Below, piece by piece: positions 9,297 to 18,992 of a DNA stretch of 64,000 nucleotides. Where the stretch lies: positions 1,937,501 to 2,001,500 of the forward strand of contig NZ_CP049057.1 of the NCBI RefSeq assembly GCF_011044175.1, read 5' to 3'. Under the pieces are notes generated by a model. That model was not told the origin of the DNA, did not search any database, and worked only from the letters and a program-made list of their open reading frames with translations. The stretch's first letter is position 1. The number at the start of each line of letters is the position of its first letter. The position numbers and the translations under genes were made by a program. The stretch is from Rasiella rasia. GTDB taxonomy: Bacteria > Bacteroidota > Bacteroidia > Flavobacteriales > Flavobacteriaceae.

Positions 9297-10127
9297 ATGA
9301 AACAGCCAGCACTCGGGCAACATATTTTAGCCCTACGACAAGAGAAAGGATTAACACAAGAAGATTTAGTTGCACAATGTAACATTAGCGTACGAACCAT
9401 ACAACGTATTGAGGCAGGTGAGGTTGTACCTAGAAGTTATACTGTAAAGACTATTTTATCGGCACTTGGCGAAGACTTCGAGTCTATTACTGAAAGTAAT
9501 GTTGAAAGCGGACTTAAAAAAGCCTTCTTCTTAAAAATTGATGATACGAAACAAGCAAATTTCTTAACAAAACACCTTAAGATTGCCTGGATTGCTGGTA
9601 TCGTTTATTTTGTATTAGGTTTTGCAGAATTTCCCGCAGATATCGCCAGGATGTTTGAAGATAGCACACTGCTATACCCTAACTATATCTATATACCCCT
9701 TAAATTAGTAATTCTTGCCTCTATAATATTGTTCTTGCGAGGCTTTATTTTAACAGGAAATATATTGAACAATTATCTCTTAAAGATTGTTGTTTTTATC
9801 ATGTTAATCTTCAATGTTGCCTATTACGTGTTAGATCTAACCTCTTTATTCTTTGATGGCTTAGATCAGAGTGTAATTTTAATTGCTGAGTCTATTTCTT
9901 TTGGTATTGTTGGAATATTAATGGGTATCGCTATGTTGCGCTTGCAAAAGGCTTTAGGAAATTTGGCTACCATTACTGGGATTTTTGAAATCGTTGCCTA
10001 CGCATGCTTCACTATTGTAATTTTTGCTGCAGGAGGAGCTATCCTCTTGCTTCCCACACTTATTTTAGAAATTATAATATTGTATAAAGTGGCTCAATTG
10101 GTGAAAGAAAAACAAGCGGCACTCTAA
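9297..10127 (+). CDS. XRE-family HTH regulator with C-terminal membrane domain
   Basis: A 276-residue protein. Residues 5-60 form an XRE/Cro helix-turn-helix (LRQEKGLTQEDLVAQC, then SVRTIQRIEAGEVVPRSYT). From about residue 95 onward it has five or six hydrophobic segments, so it is probably a membrane-anchored DNA-binding protein. A GTG at 9270 would add nine residues, but the ATG at 9297 gives the standard family N-terminus and was chosen. A direct repeat lies 75-95 bp upstream. It ends in a good terminator, so it is monocistronic. The signal and targets are unknown. Confidence 0.8.
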   Translation: MKQPALGQHILALRQEKGLTQEDLVAQCNISVRTIQRIEAGEVVPRSYTVKTILSALGEDFESITESNVESGLKKAFFLKIDDTKQANFLTKHLKIAWIAGIVYFVLGFAEFPADIARMFEDSTLLYPNYIYIPLKLVILASIILFLRGFILTGNILNNYLLKIVVFIMLIFNVAYYVLDLTSLFFDGLDQSVILIAESISFGIVGILMGIAMLRLQKALGNLATITGIFEIVAYACFTIVIFAAGGAILLLPTLILEIIILYKVAQLVKEKQAAL

Positions 10128-10138
10128 CCCTATTAAAG

Positions 10139-10175
10139 AGGGTCTGTAGATTCACCATGCCCACAGACCCTTTTT
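10139..10175 (+). terminator. Rho-independent terminator after XRE regulator
   Basis: GGGTCTGT (10140-10147) pairs with ACAGACCC (10163-10170), followed by TTTTT. It starts 12 bp after the regulator's stop and lies just before the stop of the convergent NHL-repeat gene. Confidence 0.75.
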
Positions 10176-10182
10176 CGACCCC

Positions 10183-11298
10183 CTATTCTTTTATCCATTG
10201 TTTTGTTATCGAGCCTACGTCTGTTGTTATGGTAACCAAGTAAGTTGCGGCTGCTAGGTCTGAAACAGAAATTGTTTTTGCTCCCTTATCTCGACCCCCT
10301 TTCAGCATAACTTCCTTAAGAATTTTACCTTCCATTGAAGTAAACGTTATGGTATACATTGCTGTATGGTTCAATCCTTTTATATGCAAATATTCGCTAG
10401 ACGGATTAGGATGCAAAACAACAGTTGATAGTGCTACGGTTTCCGAAGGTATGCTTAAAATAACATCATCTATTATCCTAAGATTCTTTGTGCCAAAATC
10501 GGTTACATACAAAGTAGTTTCTGAAGCGTTAAAGCGAATACCATTGGGTTGGCTAAAAGTTGCTTGGGAAATGTCTCCATCTTGATTACCAGCAGTACTA
10601 CCTGCAAACAAGGTTACATCGTTTACGGCATTATGATTAATCGTATAAATTTTGTGTTCTCCTAACACTGTACCCCACAATCTTCCATGGCCAAAGGTTA
10701 TAAAACCCAGATTCGAACTTCCCCCAACAGTGGCTACAAAGCTAAGTACTCCATTTGTACCTACTCTGTATATTTTTCTGTCATTGTAATTACCTACATA
10801 TAAATTTCCGTTTTCGTCATAAGCTAGACCAACCGGACCGTCTAATTCTGAAGCATCTGAAATTTGTGTTATTATGCCTTCTGGGGTTATTCGGTTAATT
10901 GTATTTGCACCATATCGCGTATAGATCATATCGTCGTTGTCTATAGCCTTTAACATTCCTGAAGGGTTTCCAGAAATACTAATACTAGTATCTAAAGTCC
11001 CATCAATAAAATACCTTAACAGCTCATTGGCGTCCCAATCGTTTACATACAGGGCATCGTTACTGTCAAACTCGATGCCATTAGCATTATTTAGACCCGT
11101 AATAAAGGTACTTGCAACTCCCTGAGGTGTAAATTTGTAGATGGCTCCTTCTTCAAAGCTTGCGGCATAAACAGCACCCTGACTGTCAAATGTGATGGCA
11201 TCATCTGGTTCTAATTCTGAAATTGTTGATACGGTTTGGGCGTGCATTACAATTATACTTCCGCATGCACATGCAATACAATAGATTAATTTTTTCAT
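10183..11298 (-). CDS. Secreted NHL/SMP-30-like beta-propeller protein with T9SS sorting domain
   Basis: A 371-residue exported protein. Residues 1-20 are a signal peptide ending in HAQ. Residues of about 25-285 carry repeated blades of the NHL/SMP-30 type (GPVGLAYDENGNLYVGNYNDRK, QPNGIRFNASETTLYVTDFG), which fold as a beta-propeller. From about residue 297, LHPNPSSEYLHIKG opens a type A T9SS C-terminal domain, so the protein should be carried across the outer membrane and anchored or released. No catalytic residues are recognisable; a lactonase activity is possible but unproven. It is a single gene, facing the XRE regulator across a terminator. Confidence 0.85.
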   Translation of the reverse strand: MKKLIYCIACACGSIIVMHAQTVSTISELEPDDAITFDSQGAVYAASFEEGAIYKFTPQGVASTFITGLNNANGIEFDSNDALYVNDWDANELLRYFIDGTLDTSISISGNPSGMLKAIDNDDMIYTRYGANTINRITPEGIITQISDASELDGPVGLAYDENGNLYVGNYNDRKIYRVGTNGVLSFVATVGGSSNLGFITFGHGRLWGTVLGEHKIYTINHNAVNDVTLFAGSTAGNQDGDISQATFSQPNGIRFNASETTLYVTDFGTKNLRIIDDVILSIPSETVALSTVVLHPNPSSEYLHIKGLNHTAMYTITFTSMEGKILKEVMLKGGRDKGAKTISVSDLAAATYLVTITTDVGSITKQWIKE

Positions 11299-11377
11299 AA
11301 CTCTAATAATTTAAATTTAGAGCTAATCTACTTTTTGGGAGCATGCAAATCGACCGTTTGGATACAATTGAACGAAT

Positions 11378-12511
11378 TTACGCTGCCGTATTTTTTTTTA
11401 TATAATTACTAGGAGTATCGTTCATGGTTTGCTTAAACGCTTTATTAAAAGTAGATTTTGAGTTAAAACCCACATCCATTGAAAGGGCGAGAATTGTATG
11501 TTGAAGATGTTCCTTATTTTTAACTCTCTCAACAAATTCTTTTATTCGATACCCATTAATATAATCGTAAAAAGTGGTACGGTATACTTTATTGAGCAAC
11601 CACGACACATTGTTTGTAGATGTTTTAAGTTGAAGCGCCACCTGTTGCAACGTCAGGTCATTTTCCAAAAAAAGCCGCTCATTGCTCATTAGACTATTCA
11701 ATTTTTCATCAAGTATACGCACCTCATCTGCCGACAATCGATCCCTTTTTTGCGTTACTTTTTCTAGCACAGGAATTCTAAAAAGCTCCGGTTGCTTTAA
11801 GCTGAAATACCCTATCACATAAATACATAGAGAAATAGCAATCCAAACACTATCATATCCAAGGTACGTAAAATACGTATTGAACAATGCCCAGTTCAGA
11901 TAACTGAACCACCACACTAATAAACACAATGCAAATGCCAAATGAAAAGCATATAAGTAGCGCAACGGACCTTGTTCAAAAGAAAACACCTTTTTCTCTG
12001 TTTCTTTAAACTCTTTTAACAATAAAAAAGATCGGATTAAGTAATACGAATTTAACAATAGCGCCGTGCCTGAAATAACCAAGAACATAACCTTTAACTT
12101 TCCATCTTCAAAGGCTTGCCAATAGCTACTCGGGGTGTGTACCACCAAGAGTATGAAAAACAATAGCAATATGGAGGCAAATGGTAAATAGTGAATTAAC
12201 GGTAATGTTTTCTTGGTACGCTCGTAAAACAAAAGGCGACTAGTATACATTAAAAATAGTGGGCCAAATAAAAATATAATTGAATCTACACCCATACTAA
12301 GTAAGAATACCCATTCATTTAGATACTCAGAATATATGAATCTACCCAAAAGCATCACTGTTGCAGCAATCAATAACAATGAGAGTATTGTATTGGCCCT
12401 TTTGTTATTGTTTGTTATACGTTGAAGTGTAAGAGATAAAAAAATACCTTGACAGATGCCAATAAAGATGATAATATCAATAAGTTCAAACGAGATTGTC
12501 ATATCAATCAT
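11378..12511 (-). CDS. AraC-family regulator with N-terminal membrane domain
   Basis: A 377-residue protein. The first 235 or so residues hold about seven hydrophobic helices. The C-terminal 100 residues are an AraC-type double helix-turn-helix (LQLKTSTNNVSWLLNKVYRTTFYDYINGYRIKEF, then MDVGFNSKSTFNKAFKQTMNDTPSNYIKK). This layout, a seven-helix sensor joined directly to AraC, is common in Flavobacteriaceae and implies a membrane receptor that controls transcription without a kinase. A second ATG three codons in is equally possible as the start. Targets are unknown. Confidence 0.85.
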   Translation of the reverse strand: MIDMTISFELIDIIIFIGICQGIFLSLTLQRITNNNKRANTILSLLLIAATVMLLGRFIYSEYLNEWVFLLSMGVDSIIFLFGPLFLMYTSRLLFYERTKKTLPLIHYLPFASILLLFFILLVVHTPSSYWQAFEDGKLKVMFLVISGTALLLNSYYLIRSFLLLKEFKETEKKVFSFEQGPLRYLYAFHLAFALCLLVWWFSYLNWALFNTYFTYLGYDSVWIAISLCIYVIGYFSLKQPELFRIPVLEKVTQKRDRLSADEVRILDEKLNSLMSNERLFLENDLTLQQVALQLKTSTNNVSWLLNKVYRTTFYDYINGYRIKEFVERVKNKEHLQHTILALSMDVGFNSKSTFNKAFKQTMNDTPSNYIKKNTAA

Positions 12512-12573
12512 TTAATGCTTTAAATGTAGCGCTTGTCGTCTGTATTGTGGTATTTCTGTATACAAATGCACAA

Positions 12574-12936
12574 CTAAAAATGATAAAATGCATTCTCAAA
12601 ATGCTCAATGCGTTCTTCTTTACTGTTTTTAAGAATGGCAACAATATCGAAACGAGCTTCAACATCTAACTGATTAGAAATTAGATATTCGTTTGCCGCC
12701 TTTACCAACAACTTTATTTTAGAAGGTGTAACAAAATCTTGTGGATTGCCAAAGAAGGCGCTATTTCTAGTTTTAACTTCAACAAAAATGATGGTGCCTT
12801 CTTCTTTTTGGGCAATAATATCGATTTCAGCTTTTTGAAATCGCCAGTTTCTTTCTAAAATGGCAAAACCACTGCGCAGTAAATATTTTGTTGCCAGTTC
12901 TTCTCCAAGAATACCCAGTTCGTTATGGTCTGCCAT
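12574..12936 (-). CDS. YraN/UPF0102 family endonuclease-like protein
   Basis: A 120-residue protein of the UPF0102 (YraN) family. The family has a restriction-endonuclease-like fold; here Glu and Asp in KAEIDIIA and the VEVKTR motif give the E/D...ExK active-site pattern. The cellular role of the family is not settled; a link to DNA processing is inferred from the fold. Length is typical. It is followed by the LD-carboxypeptidase gene on the same strand upstream, 56 bp away, so the two may be co-transcribed. Confidence 0.9.
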   Translation of the reverse strand: MADHNELGILGEELATKYLLRSGFAILERNWRFQKAEIDIIAQKEEGTIIFVEVKTRNSAFFGNPQDFVTPSKIKLLVKAANEYLISNQLDVEARFDIVAILKNSKEERIEHFENAFYHF

Positions 12937-12992
12937 AAAAAATTAATTCAATATAGAAGAAACACACGAGTAGCCACAGTAATATATATTTT

Positions 12993-13904
12993 TTAGTCGT
13001 GCTTCTCTATAAATGATAAAGTTACATTTTTTTCTCGCACATTTAATTTTGTTTTCGCCCCCATAACTAGCGCTCGATTGTCAAGAATATGTCCTGCTGG
13101 GAAGTGAAAGCATACAGGGAAATCATATTCTTTTACGGCGTCGTAAATTATTTTGTTCGCAGTGGCACCAAATGGAATGCTATTATCATTCATTTGGGTC
13201 ATCCCGCCAACAATGAGTCCTTTTAAATTAGTAAAATATCCATTGCGTTTTAGGTTCTGTGTCATTCTATCTATGTGGTACAAATATTCGTCTAAATCTT
13301 CAAGAAAAAGAATTTTGCCTTTGGTATCTATTGCTGAAGCGCTTCCCATTAAGGAATATAAAACCGAAAGATTTCCACCAACCAATACTCCTGTTGCTGT
13401 TCCCAACCGATTTAGTGGTTCTTCGGAAGGAATTTGGATTGTATGCTCATTTCCGAAGAGAACATTGTAAATAGATTGCTGCGTCTCGAAAGTTTTTTTC
13501 TCAATTTCTAACCCCATCTGAGCATGCAAACTGGCAATTCCTAAATTCTGAAAGGTGTTGTGTAAAACGGTAACATCGCTATAACCAATAATCCATTTTG
13601 GATTTTGAATAAACTTACTGAAATCTAACTTATCCACCATTCGTACGGTTCCATAACCTCCACGAGCACACCAAACAGCTTTTACTTTAGGGTTGTCTAT
13701 CATTTCCTGAAAATCTTGCGTACGCAGTGCGTCAGAACCAGCAAATTGATGATCTGAAGCACCAATTGTTTTCCCTAGTAATGGTTGAAGCTTCCACTCT
13801 TTTAGTAGTGAAAGAAATGGTTTCAGCTCGGTTTCGGTTATCTTTCGAGCTGTAGAGACAATACCTATGGTATCTCCTTGCATTAGGTTTGGGGGCAGAA
13901 TCAT
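12993..13904 (-). CDS. LD-carboxypeptidase (peptidase family S66)
   Basis: A 303-residue serine peptidase that in this family trims the terminal D-alanine from murein tetrapeptides during peptidoglycan recycling in the cytoplasm. The catalytic triad is readable: Ser109 in GYSDVT, Glu202 in LEDLDE and His272 in PAGHILDNR, at spacings like those of characterised S66 enzymes. There is no signal peptide, consistent with the cytosol. Microcin-C immunity proteins (MccF) share the fold, but the genomic setting gives no hint of that. It is probably the first gene of a pair with the YraN gene downstream. Confidence 0.92.
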   Translation of the reverse strand: MILPPNLMQGDTIGIVSTARKITETELKPFLSLLKEWKLQPLLGKTIGASDHQFAGSDALRTQDFQEMIDNPKVKAVWCARGGYGTVRMVDKLDFSKFIQNPKWIIGYSDVTVLHNTFQNLGIASLHAQMGLEIEKKTFETQQSIYNVLFGNEHTIQIPSEEPLNRLGTATGVLVGGNLSVLYSLMGSASAIDTKGKILFLEDLDEYLYHIDRMTQNLKRNGYFTNLKGLIVGGMTQMNDNSIPFGATANKIIYDAVKEYDFPVCFHFPAGHILDNRALVMGAKTKLNVREKNVTLSFIEKHD

Positions 13905-14047
13905 TTATTCGTTTTAATTCAATAAAGATAGCGAATTGTGCCAAAATCATACTGCCTTCGCAACATTGCAGAGAACAAGAATCTGCATTTTTTCTAAAAT
14001 TTATTGTCTAATGTCGTAAGGCTTTATGCGTAGCTATCTTGTTTCTG

Positions 14048-16672
14048 TTATAAAACAAATCGATACGTTGCTTTTACTAAGAAGGTATTCTGTGGTTTCT
14101 GACTTAGCAATTGGTTGTCTACAATAGTATTAAAACTGTTTTCTGGATCACCTATTCCTGTTACTCCTTGGCTCCATACCAAGAAAATCTCTGAGCCCGG
14201 AATATATTCCCAACGCACAACTAAATTACTTCTAAACTGCACAAAAGCGAAATCGGGGTCTCCAAAAGAATAGTCTGTGTTACCATCTAAGTCTTCATCT
14301 ACTAAGTAAGCACCTTCTTCAAAAGAAATTTGAGAATTATCATATAAGCTAATACGATTATTCAAATCGCTTGCAATTGCATCATTAACATAATTAAAGT
14401 CAGAAAATTTCGCTTTAAAAATGAATGGTTGTCCGTAATACTGAATGGTTAAATTCGGATTTATACTATAATTTACGCGTAGTGTAGCACTCAAGGTTTC
14501 TCGGTCTATAGCACCTAAAACATATCGAGGAGTTCCGTTAAAATTGCGCTCGGTAACATATTGTGTTTTACTGGGGCTATCGTCGTAATCTACTCCTAAC
14601 GATAAACTTAGGCTATTTAGTGGTTGGTATCGGGCATTTATTTCGTACCGATATACACTAAAATTATCTTGTTTTGACCTAGATTGAACAGTACCTCCAC
14701 TAAAACTTAACTTTTTACGCTGATCTGTTCCTGAGAATAAAAAGATATAGTTTTCGTCGCTATAGCGCCACCGTGGTCCTCCTCTTAAGAACGTGTTTAC
14801 AAAAATTCTAGGTTTATGAACCGCCCCAACTTCACTCCACCAATTATTCTTCCAGTTTACAAAACCGCCAATTTCATATTGAATGCGATTGTAATTTCCT
14901 TCAAAATCGAATGAAGAAGACAATGACACTCTTAAATTTGCCTGTCTGTACCAACTGGTTGGCTTATTAAAAAGTCTTCGTAACACCGCGTATTGTCTAA
15001 TATCATCGGCCTGTCGTAAAAAACCTAAATCGTTTAATTCTAACTCTGGTGATTTAAAATTTCCGCCTATAGCGTAACGCCAATCTCCACCGCCACCTTT
15101 TCCGAACTCAAAACGACCTCCGGTTCCAGTGAGCTGAGTTCTGGTTGGATCTACTTGTACGTGATCTGCATCTACTCTTTGAAATAAATGTGTAATTGCA
15201 GTTTGTGAGCGCAATATAGATTCTGCACTTCCGCGAACGTTACTCATAACCGCACTTCCCTCTACATAGTACGTCCTGTCTTTCCAGTTATGCTTAAAAT
15301 CTAATCCGCCAGAATAGGCTTGGGCGTGCAAAAATGACACATTATCGTCCATATTACGGATTGCACTGGTAAAAATTCCACCTATATAGCTGTTATTATC
15401 ATTAAAATCTTGTTGAACACGACCTACTAGGTAATTGGTTAAAGGTTCTACCAATTCTTCAGATTCTGACCCGTCTACATCTATAACATCTGCAAATTCT
15501 TTTGCTGTTACACTTTCTAAAACACCAACAGTTAAACCGTCTTTTGTTTTTCCACTAAATTTTGCAGCACCTAAAATTGTTGTGTTATTTGGTTGGTCTA
15601 TATAGGCTGTAGTCGCTCCAAATGGTGATCTCTGCGGACTTCGCCCAATACGTCTTGAAAAGAAAAGGTTGTCTGCGTCTCCACCAATCTGAAAATCGAA
15701 AACACTTTTATTCTCTACAAAAAAGGGTCGCCTTTCTTGAAAAAAGATTTCAAATCCGTCTAAGGCCACGGCCCCTGGATCTGCATCTACTTGTCCAAAA
15801 TCTGGATTTATAGTAACGTCTAAGGTAAGGTCATTCGTCACTCCAATCTTAGCATCGAGGCCTCCAGTGAGCTTAGTGTCGCTACCATCGCGAAAAGGAT
15901 TTCCAATTTCCTTTTCGTAGGTGTCTAGTTGGGCTACAGTATAGGGCTGAATTTCTAATTGCTTTTGAGGTTTTATTCCTTTAATTCCCAGTAAATCACC
16001 AAATTCACTTACCCAGCCTGGTGGGTTTGCTGGTAATGGTTGCCATGTAGAGCGCTCTTCATTTTTAAAATATCTTCGTGTAGATTGAATACCCCAAACC
16101 TGTTCATCTGCGTTGCTAAAGCGTAACTGACTTAATGGAATCCTCATTTCGGCAGTCCAACCATCACTATCAATTTTTGTGTCTAAATACCATATTGGAT
16201 TCCAACTATCGTCAAAGTTTCCATTATTACTAATAAATTCATCGCCTTTTACCCCAGACGCCGATGCCGTAAACGAAAAACCGGTGCGGTCGTCGCCATA
16301 ACTATCTATATTAATTTCAACCCAATCGCCAGGAAAATCGTCGCGCCTTCCCATTCGTCTCTCTATGGTCTCTGGATCCTTTTGATAACACTTAAAAGCT
16401 ACATATAGGTTTTTGTCATCGTAGATGATTTTCATTTTCGTTTGCTCTGTGGGTGCTGTGCCATTGTCGGGTTCAAACTCTACATAGTCTGAGGTCCACG
16501 CTACCAAATCCCAAGCGGGTTCGGTAATAGAGCCGTCAATTTTAGGCGATTCTAAAGCGCCTACAGCCGTAGTGGTATAACTTCGTTTTTTTAATTTTAC
16601 ATCTGTTTCAGTTTCTTGAGCGCCTACTATTCCGAACAAAAGTAGAAACATTAGATTGGTAAGTCCTTTCAT
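14048..16672 (-). CDS. DUF5916 / CBM9-like outer-membrane protein
   Basis: An 874-residue exported protein. A signal peptide ends near residue 18. Residues of about 40-230 look like a family-9 carbohydrate-binding (DOMON-like) module, beginning with PKIDGSITEPAWDLV. The remainder matches the DUF5916 type: VTINPDFGQVDADP and FFQERRPFFVENKSVF near 285-325, then a series of alternating strands ending in a C-terminal aromatic residue region (KATYRFVL), as in outer-membrane barrels. The function of the family is unknown; sugar or metabolite binding is inferred from the N-terminal module. It is monocistronic. Confidence 0.85.
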   Translation of the reverse strand: MKGLTNLMFLLLFGIVGAQETETDVKLKKRSYTTTAVGALESPKIDGSITEPAWDLVAWTSDYVEFEPDNGTAPTEQTKMKIIYDDKNLYVAFKCYQKDPETIERRMGRRDDFPGDWVEINIDSYGDDRTGFSFTASASGVKGDEFISNNGNFDDSWNPIWYLDTKIDSDGWTAEMRIPLSQLRFSNADEQVWGIQSTRRYFKNEERSTWQPLPANPPGWVSEFGDLLGIKGIKPQKQLEIQPYTVAQLDTYEKEIGNPFRDGSDTKLTGGLDAKIGVTNDLTLDVTINPDFGQVDADPGAVALDGFEIFFQERRPFFVENKSVFDFQIGGDADNLFFSRRIGRSPQRSPFGATTAYIDQPNNTTILGAAKFSGKTKDGLTVGVLESVTAKEFADVIDVDGSESEELVEPLTNYLVGRVQQDFNDNNSYIGGIFTSAIRNMDDNVSFLHAQAYSGGLDFKHNWKDRTYYVEGSAVMSNVRGSAESILRSQTAITHLFQRVDADHVQVDPTRTQLTGTGGRFEFGKGGGGDWRYAIGGNFKSPELELNDLGFLRQADDIRQYAVLRRLFNKPTSWYRQANLRVSLSSSFDFEGNYNRIQYEIGGFVNWKNNWWSEVGAVHKPRIFVNTFLRGGPRWRYSDENYIFLFSGTDQRKKLSFSGGTVQSRSKQDNFSVYRYEINARYQPLNSLSLSLGVDYDDSPSKTQYVTERNFNGTPRYVLGAIDRETLSATLRVNYSINPNLTIQYYGQPFIFKAKFSDFNYVNDAIASDLNNRISLYDNSQISFEEGAYLVDEDLDGNTDYSFGDPDFAFVQFRSNLVVRWEYIPGSEIFLVWSQGVTGIGDPENSFNTIVDNQLLSQKPQNTFLVKATYRFVL

Positions 16673-16883
16673 GATGATGAGTCAGCTAGTGTTGATTGAT
16701 ATTATAAAGGACTGAAAAACATAGCATACGTGGCAGCTATTTACGTTTATTAAGATAATTTTAACAATTGTGTTAAGGTTCAGACATAGTATTACGACGG
16801 CACTTTTTTAGTTGACATCTTAGGCATAATAGTTCTGTTTTTTATAACATTAACATTTTCAGCAAAAAAGAGCCCTTCATGTC

Positions 16884-16913
16884 TTGCCAATCAAATAAAT
16901 ACCATTACATTTG
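16884..16913 (+). promoter_or_regulatory. Putative rplM-rpsI promoter
   Basis: TTG at 16884-16886 and TACATTTG at 16906-16913 are 19 bp apart. The expected start point leaves a leader of about 70 nt before the rplM ATG at 16991. The 318-bp gap between 16672 and 16991 holds no gene that I can see. Confidence 0.6.
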
Positions 16914-16990
16914 CACCCCTCAAAAAGCGGAAAATTTTCGTTTTAGCGGGTGAAAACAATGAATTATTAACTATTTACACAAAGAACGAA

Positions 16991-17446
16991 ATGGACACAT
17001 TGAGTTACAAAACAGTATCTGCCAATAAGGCAACCGTTACAAAAGAGTGGTTGTTGGTAGATGCGGACGGGCAAACATTGGGTCGTCTTGCAAGTGAAGT
17101 TGCTAAATTACTTCGCGGAAAACACAAACCAAGTTTTACTCCACACGTAGATTGTGGCGACAACGTAATTATTACGAATGCTGCCAAAATCAAGTTAACA
17201 GGAAACAAATGGGAAGCTAAAGAATACATTCGCCACACGGGTTATCCAGGCGGGCAACGTTCTTTAACTGCTAGAGAATTGTTTGGAAAAGACCCTGCTA
17301 GACTTGTAGAAAAATCTGTAAAAGGAATGCTACCTAAAAACAAATTAGGCGCTGCAATTTTCAGAAATCTAAAAGTTTATGCAGATGACAACCACGGTCA
17401 AGAAGCACAAAAACCCAGAGTAATTAACCTTAACGACAATAAGTAA
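16991..17446 (+). CDS. rplM: 50S ribosomal protein L13
   Basis: A large-subunit protein that binds 23S rRNA early in assembly. The 151-residue product has the standard core: [49 protein letters not shown] and [19 protein letters not shown]. It begins a two-gene unit with rpsI, whose ATG shares the last base of this stop codon (TAATG), so translation is probably coupled. A promoter with a good -7 element lies upstream. Secure. Confidence 0.99.
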   Translation: MDTLSYKTVSANKATVTKEWLLVDADGQTLGRLASEVAKLLRGKHKPSFTPHVDCGDNVIITNAAKIKLTGNKWEAKEYIRHTGYPGGQRSLTARELFGKDPARLVEKSVKGMLPKNKLGAAIFRNLKVYADDNHGQEAQKPRVINLNDNK

Positions 17447-17832
17447 TGGAGACAATTCACAAAATTGGAAGAAGAAAGACCGCTATTGCACGTGTATACC
17501 TTTCGGAAGGAAAAGGAAACATTACCATTAACAAGCGTGATCTTGAAAAATATTTTACTACAGCTACACTACAGTATAAAGTGAAGCAACCACTAATGTT
17601 AACAGATAACGAAACAACTTTCGATATTTCTGTAAATGTTTTTGGTGGTGGTATTACTGGTCAGGCAGAAGCAATTCGCTTGGCTATTGCACGTGCTATG
17701 TGCACACTTAATGATGAGAACAGAGGTATCTTAAAGCCAGAAGGATTATTAACACGTGATCCAAGAATGGTTGAACGTAAGAAATTCGGTCAGAAGAAAG
17801 CTCGTAAGAAATTCCAGTTCTCTAAGCGTTAA
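17446..17832 (+). CDS. rpsI: 30S ribosomal protein S9
   Basis: A small-subunit protein whose C-terminal tail reaches the P-site tRNA. The 128-residue product carries GRRKTAIARVYLSEGKG at the N-terminus, VFGGGITGQAEAIRLAIARA in the middle and the basic tail ending in KKFQFSKR, with the invariant final Lys-Arg. It overlaps rplM by one base. The 213 bp that follow hold two hairpins and lead to rpsB. Secure. Confidence 0.99.
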   Translation: METIHKIGRRKTAIARVYLSEGKGNITINKRDLEKYFTTATLQYKVKQPLMLTDNETTFDISVNVFGGGITGQAEAIRLAIARAMCTLNDENRGILKPEGLLTRDPRMVERKKFGQKKARKKFQFSKR

Positions 17833-17838
17833 TTTTCA

Positions 17839-17958
17839 ATTTCACATATTGTATCGCAGTTGTGGTACCACTTTACAAAAAGTGCACTGTGAAATTTACA
17901 AGTTCATACAAATTCAATTATTAATAAGCTGTTAGTCCCGCTCTTTGCCGGGCGGGAC
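17839..17958 (+). promoter_or_regulatory. Structured region between rpsI and rpsB, possible rpsB leader
   Basis: Two structures are visible. ATTTCACA (17839-17846) can pair with TGTGAAAT (17888-17895), enclosing a smaller stem CACTTT/AAAGTG (17869-17874 with 17879-17884). Then GTCCCGC (17935-17941) pairs with GCGGGAC (17952-17958). Neither has a proper T tract, so they look more like leader or processing structures than terminators. A control role for rpsB is inference. Confidence 0.4.
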
Positions 17959-18045
17959 AATTAGTTTAGTATCTAAATCAAATAGTTCAGAAAAACTGAA
18001 GGAAAGATTGCGATCTAAATTTACAGAACGTAAACTAAAAACAAA

Positions 18046-18846
18046 ATGGCAGACAACAAGCAAGTTAAGGAACTCCTTGACGCAGGTGTACACTTTGGAC
18101 ACCTAACCAGAAAATGGAACCCAAACATGGCACCGTATATCTATATGGAGCGTAACGGGATTCACATCATCAACCTTTATAAAACCACTGCAAAATTAGC
18201 AGAGGCTAACGAAGCTTTGGCTAAGATTGCCGCTAGCGGACGTAAAATTCTTTTCGTAGCTACTAAAAAGCAAGCTAAAGACATCGTTGCTGAAAAAGTA
18301 AAAAATGTAAACATGCCTTACATCACTGAAAGATGGCCAGGTGGGATGTTAACTAATTTTGTTACTATTCGTAAAGCGGTTAAGAAAATGGCTTCTATCG
18401 ATAGAATGAAGCAGGACGGAACATTCATGACTCTTTCTAAAAAAGAGCGTTTGGCTGTAGACCGTTTAAGAGCTAAGTTAGAAAAGAACTTAGGTTCAAT
18501 TTCAGACATGAGTCGTCTTCCAGGCGCATTGTTTATTGTAGATACTACACGTGAGCACATTGCAGTAAAAGAAGCACAGAAATTAAATATTCCAATCTTT
18601 GCAATGGTAGACACAAACAGTGATCCACGCGAGATTGACTATGCAATTCCTTCTAATGATGATGCATCAAAATCTATTGAAAAAATTATAACAAGCGTAA
18701 CCGATGCTATTGCAGGAGGTTTGGCAGATAGAAAGTCTGAAAAAGGCCAAGATGCTAAAGAAGCTCCAGCTAAGAAAGAGGCAGGAGCTCCTAAAAAAGC
18801 TAAAGCAGCTAAAGTAGCAGTAGAAGCTTCTAAAGAAGAAGAGTAG
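18046..18846 (+). CDS. rpsB: 30S ribosomal protein S2
   Basis: A small-subunit protein added late in assembly. The 266 residues include the standard opening LLDAGVHFGHLTRKWNPNM, the ILFVATKKQAK block, ITERWPGGMLTNF and the PIFAMVDTNSDP region. The last 35 or so residues form an Ala/Lys/Glu-rich extension of the kind common in Bacteroidota S2. The gene sits 213 bp after rpsI, behind a structured intergenic region, and is followed by a terminator-like hairpin before tsf. Secure. Confidence 0.99.
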   Translation: MADNKQVKELLDAGVHFGHLTRKWNPNMAPYIYMERNGIHIINLYKTTAKLAEANEALAKIAASGRKILFVATKKQAKDIVAEKVKNVNMPYITERWPGGMLTNFVTIRKAVKKMASIDRMKQDGTFMTLSKKERLAVDRLRAKLEKNLGSISDMSRLPGALFIVDTTREHIAVKEAQKLNIPIFAMVDTNSDPREIDYAIPSNDDASKSIEKIITSVTDAIAGGLADRKSEKGQDAKEAPAKKEAGAPKKAKAAKVAVEASKEEE

Positions 18847-18913
18847 TTTATTAGTAAACGGTAACAGTTGCGATATGCTACGTTACTGAAGAACATAACC
18901 TTTTCATAAAATT

Positions 18914-18964
18914 AAAAAGTCGTCAGGTTCATTTCTTAAACTGAAATTTGCGACGGCTTTTTTT
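18914..18964 (+). terminator. Terminator between rpsB and tsf
   Basis: AAAAAGTCGTC (18914-18924) pairs with GACGGCTTTTT (18952-18962) with one G-U pair, and an inner TTCATTTC/GAAATTTG region may extend it. The arm runs into a T tract. It implies that tsf is at least partly transcribed separately from rpsB. Confidence 0.65.
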
Positions 18965-18992
18965 CAAAATATAAAATAAACTATTAATCAGA

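Noticed and set aside
13153-13470. 105-codon plus-strand frame opposite the LD-carboxypeptidase
   Set aside because: Antisense shadow; the minus-strand frame has an intact catalytic triad.
16914-16952. CACCC/GGGTG hairpin as an L13 leader
   Set aside because: The first arm lies before the expected transcription start point, so it would not be in the RNA.
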